Shown here piece by piece: positions 16,690 to 23,502 of a stretch of DNA of 23,502 nt. This stretch comes from Bremia lactucae (taxonomy: Eukaryota > Oomycota > Peronosporomycetes > Peronosporales > Peronosporaceae). The translations under genes and the position numbers were made by a program. The DNA lies in the NCBI RefSeq assembly GCF_004359215.1, contig NW_027152196.1, forward strand, positions 394,470 to 417,971. The letters run 5' to 3'. The notes under the pieces are model-generated. The model made no database searches and was not told the DNA's origin. It worked only from the letters and a program-made list of their open reading frames with translations. Numbering within the stretch: position 1 is the first letter of the stretch; the number at the start of each line of letters is the position of its first letter.

Positions 16690-17640
16690 CCCACTCAGAA
16701 TCGTCTTCAATTCACAGTCCTTTAAGGATTGTTGTGATGGCTTTTAATGGTAATTCACCAATCCTTTCAATGTCTCATCTTCTTGAAAGGCTCTTCTAAC
16801 GTCTCAAAGTAATATTAACGACAGAACATTTATTGTTCCAACAGTGGGCTGCGCAGCCAGCTCAAAATTTGGCCGGCGCGAAAGGGCCTCAGCGACGACA
16901 TTAGGTCGTCCTTGGTTCTATACCACGGAGAAGTTGTATTTCGCGATGAAAGACATCACTTTCACCTATTTAAGCGAGAGGTGTGGACTGTTAAAGACGC
17001 ATGGTCCGTATAATGTTTAATGAATGGTCTATCTCCCAAAATATGGACCCTAAACTTAGCCGGTGGGTATTCATGGCAAGGAGTTATTTGTCATTTAATG
17101 GATAGTTGCGTTCGGCTTGTTCAAGCTGACGCGATCGATAACAGACGACAAGTTCAATGCCGTTTGTGTCATATTGCACTAACGCAGAGTCGATTGCAAA
17201 ATCTCTGGCGTCCCAGACCACATGAAATGGTAGGTCTTGGTCCGCAATCGTCAGGATTGGCAATCACATCAAGCATTGCTTCATACCCTTGAACGCTGAC
17301 AATCAGCGTTTCATGACCATTTTCCATTTCTCTTTCACAGAGAAGAAATATGTACTGTCATTTCGGCATAATCGCCGGGGTATACGCTGCTAATCCGAAG
17401 AGCTTCTGGTGTCTCTTACATCGACTGGCAAAGGCCAGTCGGCGGTCGCCGTGATCTATTCCGGAAACGGGTGTACACTGTGTTGACCCACGATGCACCC
17501 AAGAAGTGGTATTTGGGTTGCAGGGTATATGCACTTCTTGAGATTTGCATACAACTTACGCTTACGTATAAGTGAAAGATCTGCGCAGTGGCAAAGTAGG
17601 CAGGTCTGCGCACTTGCCTCTAAAGACAGTTATATGACCG
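16690..17640 (-). pseudogene. RT C-terminus, RNase H and linker, minus copy (G4)
   Basis: Descending from 17620: RKRKLYANLKKCIY near 17530-17570, HFLGASWVNT, a degraded connection (DYAEMTVH near 17355-17380), KGMKQCLM, then RNase H with PFHVVWDARDFAIDSALVQYD near 17165-17225, RSRQLEQAERNYPLND, and FALRAKF-type end near 16870. A linker toward integrase follows to about 16690 (DVRRAFQEDETLKGLVNYH). Wording matches G1 rather than G2 or G3. It has many stops. It faces away from the plus-strand copy that begins at about 17650. It carries a perfect 8-bp hairpin at 17292-17310 and another at 16763-16790. Confidence 0.8.
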
Positions 17641-17649
17641 ATGTTCGAT

Positions 17650-18710
17650 TAGTGGTAGTATTCCTGAGATCGAAGCTTATCGATGGTCGGAAGTTCCCTC
17701 GATAAGAAGACACTAATGGAACATTTTAGGTCCCAATCCTGGAAGTCTTTAAGAACAAATCCTTTATACAAAAATTTGATAGAATCCAAAGTGGTATTTT
17801 CTGAATCCGTACCGCGAGTTGCCTAAGGATATATAAGCACTCGACGCAAAATCGACCTAACATGGGCTCGAAATACTGTATCATGAAGCAATGGTGATTG
17901 CCTCGTGAACAAGTATTAGCGATCGACAAATTGTTTGCCGACTACATAGCAGCGGGCAATGTGAGGGAGTCAACTTCCCCACACAGCTCTCCGACCTTCT
18001 GTGTGCGTAAAGCAATAGGAGGATAGCAGACTGTGCATGACTTCAATGAAATAAACGCCGCAATGATACCGGAAATAAACGCCGATAACACGAAAATATC
18101 TAAGCATTGACCGTGTGTCAAAGAGTACTATCTTTTCGTCAGTAGTTCTGATGGGATATTCTATCAGAGCCTTATGGTTGGACAGGGTATCCTGTTACAG
18201 CAGTAAGCACCCCAAGCCGAATGATACAGGAAAGTACATGTGTAAGTACTTTCGCAGTTATACCGAAATGACAGTCCATCTTCCTTCTTTTTGAAAGACA
18301 AAATTTCAAGTGGTCATGAAACGGCGAGTGTCGGCGCTCAAGGGTATCAAGCAATGCTTGATGCAATTGCCAATTCTAGCAATTGCGGACCAAGACCGAC
18401 CATTTCATGTGGTATGTGACGGCTGCGCGTTAGAGCTATATGACGCAGACGGCACAGAGCGCGTCGTCTATATTCAACCGCGTCAGCTTCATACAGCTGA
18501 AAGCAACTGTTCAGCGCATAACAAGGAACTCCTTGCCATGAATATGCGCACTGGCTAAATATAGCGTCTATCGTTTGGGATATAGACCATTCGTTGTTTA
18601 TATGGACGATGCGTCTTTATGGACGGCCGCAAACATTCCACACCTCCCTCAAAGGATGGCGAGATGGTTACCTTTCTTTGCGGAGTATATCTTCTCTGCG
18701 GAGTATAAAC
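17650..18710 (+). pseudogene. RT and RNase H, plus copy with internal deletion (G4)
   Basis: The plus strand reads NPLYKNLIESKVVFSESVP near 17755-17815, GSKYCIMKQW then a TGA, PREQVLAIDKLFADYIAAGN (17888-17950), STSPHSSPTFCVRKA, VHDFNEINAAMIP. The palm with the FDD box is deleted between about 18070 and 18200. It resumes at the connection (YFRSYTEMTVHLPSF, 18248-18290), KGIKQCLMQLPILAIADQDR, FHVVCD, then RNase H with HNKELLAMN, DDASLWTAAN, RMARWLPFFAEY (18650-18695), ending at AEYKP near 18711, where G3 gag sequence takes over. Confidence 0.8.
18363..18386. repeat. 8-bp hairpin homologous to 1912-1937
   Basis: GCAATTGC at 18363-18370 pairs with 18379-18386 around an 8-nt loop. Relative to G1 the sixth pair is T-A instead of C-G, a compensatory change. 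The stem half is self-complementary, so other pairings exist. Confidence 0.75.
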
Positions 18711-18960
18711 CATGCCCGAGTCCCTGCTGGGGCGACGACGCCCGGCAAGAGGAATCTTAACACAAGAGCGATGGCAAGAACCAACGGGCGAGACGCATGA
18801 GTTCTGCATTGCCCCCTGAGGGATCTGGAAATACAGGAACACAGAAGATGCAGGATGCACTACTGACGCGGACTTTGAAGCTACATAAAGCTCAGAGTGA
18901 TCGAAAAAAATAGTAGCATAGTCCCTGAGCTCTCAAAATTTCGGACCTCATCCCTGCTGG
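18710..18960 (+). pseudogene. Gag C-terminus to protease linker (G3)
   Basis: Broken frames read GDDARQEES near 18730, then SSALPPEGSGNTGTQ, DALLTRTLKLHKAQSD (18850-18900), with stops near 18910 and 18930 before the protease. I infer a gag tail from position; the knuckle itself is not intact (CPSPCW near 18711). Confidence 0.55.
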
Positions 18961-19300
18961 TCTTTAGCGCTCAAGTATGAGGTACGACCAGGTGATGACC
19001 CTCCTAGTGGATTCGGGTTCATCACAAAACGTCGTAAAACTCGCGGCTTTAAAAAAGAGACCGGCGATGTTTGAGTCGCTTTGCCAGGATGGTAAGCGGA
19101 AACACGCGACCGCTCGTTTAGCAAACGGCGCGCTTGTCAAGCCTGAGGGAGTTCTGGTAGAACTCGCCTTCAGCTATAGTGACTTCTCTTGTAAAGAGAA
19201 GTTCTGAGTGCTAGGCATGGAGAGTCCGTATGACCTCATCCTAGCCATGCCATAGTTAGCAAAACAACAATACGGATAGATTGGCGTAAACGCACAGTTG
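18961..19300 (+). pseudogene. Gypsy aspartic protease (G3)
   Basis: The frame 18977-19207 carries MTLLVDSGSSQNVVKLAALKK (D-S-G active site intact near 19009), TARLANGALVKPEGVLVELAF and FSCKEKF, then a TGA. In the same frame after the stop VLGMESPYDLILAMP follows, the C-terminal signature (ILGMPW in intact relatives). One nonsense codon at 19205 thus splits an otherwise normal domain. A perfect 9-bp hairpin, 19182-19190 with 19194-19202, lies in the FSCKEKF codons. Confidence 0.85.
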
Positions 19301-19971
19301 CGAACTCTACGCGGAACACCGGAAAGGATGTGCTCCTGCGAGAGGCGTATGCAACTGATATCGTGTCGGACACAGTTGAGGGTGCGTTGACGGGATGTCA
19401 AACGTCACCAATTCCTACGCAGCTCGTGGAGATTGGAGTAGTGAAATGGGCAATGAGGAGTAGTCGTGTGTCCCGTAGTCCTGCATAGAGCCGAAAGTCT
19501 GTGGCAGAATACGGCGAGATGACAGGAAGTCAAGCGTTGCATGAACCGGCACAGTGCCTAGAGCCTGGTGCAGCTGGGAGGGGTGCGTTATCTGGGAGAG
19601 CAACGGCACCCGCTTCCCAGTCAAAGGTCGTGGTGACTCAAAGAACGAGTACCTGACCGATCAGGACGAACAAAGGCACGCCTAGACGAGTGACCTTTAT
19701 ATCAAATCCAATTAAAGAGGACGGGCCTTTGAACGAGGTGTTCAAGGCCGTCAGATACAAAATTGCGGAAGCATCCTTAGTTGAAATCCTCCGAGGAGAT
19801 AGTAAAACTCCCGGAGATTTCTTGGGATCTGCTTCCTGCCAAATTAAAGGAAGAAAAGATCCACGAAGTAGTCACACCAGTTCCGAAAGAGATCTTGGTG
19901 GACTGTTGCTCGTCGTTCAGAATGACGAGAGCGTCCTAGAAACGGACAAAAAGACACGGTTCGCTGCCTAA
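19301..19971 (+). pseudogene. Protease-RT spacer (G3)
   Basis: Fragmentary frames. The best is 19690-19971 with PLNEVFKAVRYKIAEASLVE near 19730-19790 and DESVLETDKKTRFAA near 19930-19970, the usual run-in to RT. The rest (19301-19690) has no recognisable frame. Confidence 0.5.
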
Positions 19972-20950
19972 GGCTGGGATGCCTTGACAGACAGTCCGTT
20001 TTTTTGAGGTGCTGTGGAAACATCGCGATGTGTTCCTAGAAGAAGTGCCAAGCCGCATTCCAGCAGATAGGGGCATCGGGGACGATATAGACCTCGAACC
20101 TGGCACTTAGTATTGTGTGACCAGGCAATGGCCGTTGCCGAAAGAAAATGTCGATTATATCGATGAGTTCTTCGACAAGCAAGCCAAGGCGGGACATGTG
20201 CGTGAGAGCAAGTCGCCTCACTGCAGCCCGACCTTTTGTGTGTGTAAAGCCACAGGTGGATGGCGCGTGGTTCATGCTTACAATAAGCTGAACACGGCGA
20301 CTACACCGGCTCAAACGTCAATCCCGCGGAAAGATGTTTTGTTGAACTCCATGGGAAAGTCACCTATCTTTCCGCGTTCGACTTATAGGACGTCTACGAT
20401 CAGGTACTCATGCGAGGGTCCAATGTAGCAAAAACGACAGTAAGCAACCCAAGCGGTATGCTTTATGAGTGGCCTGTGATGCCCCAAGGTTTGAAAACGC
20501 ACCAGCGACATTCAACCGAGTGGTGGCTCACGTGATGCGTCAGCACCGTGCCTTCGCGCCCCATTACTTTGACGATGTATTCGTGCATAGTAAGGCCGAG
20601 GACGGGCTGAGCGCGATAGAGTCGCACAAGCGTCATTTGACGCTGTGTTGCAGATTTTGAAGGACGCCCAATTGTACGTTAATTTGCAAAATTGTGTCAG
20701 AGGGGTCCCCGAGATACTGTGCTAGAATGCATCGTAGGTACACATGGTGTACGAGCAGACCCAGACAAGGTAAAATCAGTAAAGGAATTGTCAATCCCAC
20801 GGCATGTGAAGGATTTGCGTCAATTACTAGGGCTCGCTAGTTACTTGCATAGATATAGCTAGAATTATGCTGAGCAAACTAAACCATTATCTGATCCCCT
20901 AAAAAGGACGCAGAATGTGTTTAGTTAAAACAACAAGATGATGCGTTCAC
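19972..20950 (+). pseudogene. Gypsy reverse transcriptase (G3)
   Basis: DALTDSPFF near 19980, a stretch of frame changes, then the 20117-20428 frame: TRQWPLPKENVDYIDEFFDK, AGHVRESKSPHCSPTFCVCK, GGWRVVHAYNKLN. Palm segments: DVYDQVLMRGSNVAKT near 20395-20445, GLKTH (shifted by a lost A), NAPATFNRVVAHVMRQHRAF, and the catalytic YFDDVFVHSKAEDG near 20565-20605. Connection: VLECIVGTHGVRADPDKVKS, IPRHVKDLRQLLGLASYLHR, NYAEQTKPLSDPLK near 20870-20905. Single-base losses near 20500, 20610 and 20640 account for most frame changes. Confidence 0.88.
20338..20908 (+). repeat. Inverted-repeat arm 1 (RT of G3)
   Basis: Nearly identical, by eye at about 94-95 percent, to the reverse complement of 22930-23502. 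Differences include several 1-nt deletions in this arm. Arms are separated by about 2.0 kb of G3 RNase H and integrase. Confidence 0.9.
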
Positions 20951-20959
20951 ATTTTTAAA

Positions 20960-21420
20960 CAATCTCTTGTAGAGGCACCGGTCTTGGCATTGCCAGAAGC
21001 GGATAATCCCTTTAGCGTCATCTGCGATGCAAGTGATTTTGCAATCAGTAGCGCGCTCATGCAGAAGGATGACGACGGCGTAGACCGTGTCATCTCTTAT
21101 CAGTCCCGGCTTTTTAAAGCCGCGGAACTAAATTACCCCGTGCATGACAAAAAGCTACTTATAATAAAGTATGCTCTTGTCAAGTTTCGTGTGCACCTAC
21201 TGGATTCCGAACCATTTGTGGTTGTACGGATCACGCATCACTGCGGCCGCAATAAACTCACCGCACATCTCGCCTAGAAAGGCAAAGATGGCTCACATAC
21301 TTCTCTGAATTTAATATCAATGTTGAATATAAGCCGGGTAAGTCGAATGCCTTGGCTGACGCTTTATCGTGCAGACCAGACTTCGAGGTAGGACACTAGG
21401 AAAGTGTGTCTAGTGCTAAA
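20960..21420 (+). pseudogene. RNase H (G3)
   Basis: The frame 20984-21277 reads ALPEADNPFSVICDASDFAI, DGVDRVISYQSRLFKAAELN, YPVHDKKLLIIKYALVKFRV, HLLDSEPFVV, then drifts out of frame at TDHASLRT (ITHHCGRNKLT). A later frame carries VEYKPGKSNALADALSCRPD near 21325-21385, ending with a TAG after FEVGH. All expected segments are present in order. Confidence 0.85.
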
Positions 21421-21429
21421 GCACAATTT

Positions 21430-22970
21430 TAGCCGTTATGAAGGCATACCACATATCGAGCTCATTAGCCTCTGAATAAAAGAGGGCTACAGTCAGGACA
21501 AACATTTACGTATGCTGTTGGATCACTTCAGTGAACAAAAAATAAGACTTCCGTCGCACTTGAAAGCTAAGGTGAATATCATTAGATACAGCGGTGTTCT
21601 GTTCTGTTATGGCATCAGCGTCACCTTGTGATCTTTTCAGAATCTATGATCCTCATGACGCAGATCTTAAGTTGATGATTTTTCACGACCTTCATGATGC
21701 ACCATTTAATGGGCCTTTGGGTCGTGAAAACACATTTTTAAAGTGTCAGAGGGATTTTGGTGGCCACACCTTCGTAAATGGGTGGCCAACTATATTCGCT
21801 CTTGCGAACAGTGTCAGCGCTTTTAGCCCGCACCGTCCAGCAGTGCGTCACTGAAGCCGCTACGGATTCCAACAGACTGTAAAAAGTCAGTAAGTATCGA
21901 CGTCAGGTTTATCATGCCGCCCAACCACAAGGGCCGGCCGGGGCTCGTCGTCTTTGTAGACAGACTGAGCAAAGTAATGCATTCAGCACCATGCAAAACA
22001 TCGATCACAGACAAGGAGGCAGCTCTCTTGTTAATGGATCATGTTTATCGACTACACGGGATGCCCGAGTCAGTAGTATCGGACCGGGATCCACATATTA
22101 CGCCTGGTGTTTGGCGACATGTGTTTTCACTGCTAGGCAGCAAGCTCCACATGTCAACTGCTGATCATTTCCAGACCGATGGCCAAGCAGAACGTGCCAA
22201 TCGGGTCGTGGCGGATGTCTGCGTACGATAGCAGCTCCCGAAGAATGGAGCAATTTGGGAAGTTTGCTAAAATAACAGTGCCCACGCCAGTACGGTTAAG
22301 ACACCGTTTTATATAAACGAACTGCGCCATCCTTCGGACGCCAATTTGTTTGTGCGCAGTCTGAACCTTCGTGGGAGAGGGCATCTCACTATGATTGGTG
22401 TAAATGCGGGACATAGTATCGTCAGTATGACATTGACTCGCGAGAATATCATCCCAACATCAGAAGCTTGCCCTAGTGACCCTATCAATTTAGCAGTGGT
22501 CGATAAAACTACGTCCTATAACCGACCTCTCGGCGGCGTCATAGGCGAGTCTGATGCAAAAAGCGTGAGCGAAGCTTAACGCTTTATGATGAGCGATTAG
22601 CCATCACACAAAAAGTTCGTGACGCGACGACAACCGCACAGGATAAACAAAAAGAATATGCTGACCAAATGGTTGCAAAATTTTTAAGGCTTTAGAGTGG
22701 GGGAGAAGTACTATAAAGTACTGCTACCTACCTAAATATGCAACTTCGGTACTACCTGGAGGTACGACGAAGTTGTTACCGCAATTTAGTTGGGCCCTTC
22801 GCGGTGGAAGAAGAGATTGGAAACCTAAATATTAGGCTCGCCCTTCCCCCGTGTATGAAGACGCACCCCATATTTTTCTTGGGTCGTCTGAAGCGGTATG
22901 TAGATCCAAATGAGGTCACATACCCCTATCCGTCTTTAAGGAGGCCAGATAATGGTTTAATTTGGTCAGC
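21430..22970 (+). pseudogene. Integrase (G3)
   Basis: After a decayed linker, the N-terminal zinc region shows HDLHDAPFNGPLGRE near 21690 and, in another frame, RSCEQC near 21800. Core: SVSIDVRFIMPPNHKGRPG near 21895-21945 (first Asp), VVFVDRLSKV, LMDHVYRLHGMPESVVSDRD (second Asp, near 22085), HMSTADHFQTDGQAERANRV (catalytic Glu, near 22190). After a TAG near 22230 the linker follows (YDERLAITQKVRDATTTAQD near 22585-22640). C-terminal domain: LVGPFAVEEEIGN, MKTHPIFFLGRLKRYVDPNE near 22855-22915. The DDE triad is intact, but the gene is broken. Confidence 0.88.
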
Positions 22971-23502
22971 ATAATTCTTGCTATATCTATGCAGGTAATT
23001 AGCGAGCCCTGTAATTGAAGTAAATTCTTCACATGCCGTGGGATTGGCAATTCCTTTACTGATTTTACCTTGTCTGGGTCTGCTCGTACACCATGTGTAC
23101 CTACGATGCATTCTAGCACAGGTATCTCGGGGACCCCTATGACCCACTTTTGCAAGTTGACGTACAATTGGGCGTCCTTCAAAATCTGCAACACAGCGTC
23201 TAAATGACGCTTGTGTGACTCTATCGCGCTCAGCCGTCCTCGGCCTTACTATGCACGAATACATCGTCAAAGTAATGGGGCGCGAAGGCACGGTGCTGAC
23301 GCATCACGTGAGCCACCACTCGGTTGAATGTCGCTGGTGCGTTTTTCAAACCTTGGGGCATCACAAGCCACTCCCAAAGCATACCGCTTGGGGTGCTTAC
23401 TGCCGTTTTGGCTACATCGGACTCTCTCATGAGTACCTGATAGTAGCCATCCTTCAAATCCAACGCGGAAAAGATAGTTGACTTTCCCATGGAGTTCAAC
23501 AA
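22926..23502 (-). pseudogene. Gypsy reverse transcriptase copy facing G3 (partial at window end)
   Basis: The minus frame 23502-23230 is open and well preserved: LNSMGKSTIFSALDLKDGYY, VLMRESDVAKTAVSTPSGML, WEWLVMPQGLKNAPATFN, and HYFDDVFVHSKAEDG with the catalytic FDD. After a 1-nt shift, 23194-22916 continues LQILKDAQLYVNLQKW, PVLECIVGTHGVRADPDKVK, NYLHRYSKNYADQIKPLS. Homology ends at about 22930, inside a short stretch that also reads as the integrase tail of G3 on the plus strand. It extends beyond the window. Confidence 0.88.
22930..23502 (-). repeat. Inverted-repeat arm 2
   Basis: Reverse complement of 20338-20908. This arm keeps the reading frame where arm 1 has single-base deletions. 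Shared unusual residues (VLEC, KEL before IPRHV) suggest a recent common source. Confidence 0.9.

Larger units (their letters stand above)
18711..22970 (+). mobile_element. G3: Ty3/gypsy element, gag tail to integrase
   Basis: A third gypsy lineage on the plus strand in canonical order: gag tail, protease, spacer, RT, RNase H, integrase ending with the SH3-like domain. It is the most complete pol in the window but has stops in every domain. No LTR or primer-binding site is seen. Its 3' end merges at about 22930 with an opposite-facing RT copy. Confidence 0.85.

Overview
The window is eukaryotic repeat DNA with no recognisable host gene. It is a patchwork of broken Ty3/gypsy LTR retrotransposons on both strands plus one non-LTR (LINE-type) retrotransposon. 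The gag, protease, RT, RNase H and integrase wording resembles elements I associate with oomycetes (Phytophthora and downy mildews). That attribution rests on recognition and was not checked against a database. I see no tRNA, rRNA, CRISPR array, bacterial gene or effector gene.

Layout. 1-4370 (element G1, minus strand) is a gypsy pol running zinc knuckle, protease, spacer, RT, RNase H, integrase; its middle, about 1013-1818, is flipped in place. 4372-8500 (G2, minus) is a second gypsy element, gag to RNase H, with a 120-bp tandem repeat in its protease-RT spacer and its 3' end cut off inside RNase H. 8500-10240 is AT-rich filler with one copy (about 9447-9718) of a dispersed repeat. 10240-12959 holds three opposing fragments: an integrase C-terminus (minus), a chromodomain tail (plus) and a gag-like reading frame (minus). 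12960-15930 is a 5'-truncated LINE (plus). About 15955-16220 is the second copy of the dispersed repeat. 16690-18710 (G4) contains two opposite-facing RT/RNase H pieces of a G1-like family. 18710-22970 (G3, plus) is a fairly full but dead gypsy pol. 22926-23502 (minus) is a second copy of G3's RT, facing back toward it, and runs off the window.

Every coding region carries stops or frameshifts except a 259-codon spacer frame in G1. The fragments can be read as one story: repeated insertion, truncation and inversion of a few gypsy families in a repeat-rich region.

The most unusual signal is not a gene. G1, and the pieces related to it at 10.2-12.96 kb and 16.7-18.7 kb, are studded with short, nearly perfect hairpins. 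Stems are 8-12 bp, loops 2-12 nt and each stem sequence is different. Many sit exactly in codons for conserved protein motifs. G2, G3 and the LINE have far fewer. In two hairpins I could align across three copies, some differences are compensatory or give G-U pairs in the sense RNA. This suggests RNA structure held alongside coding, or a mutational process that keeps rewriting near-palindromes.
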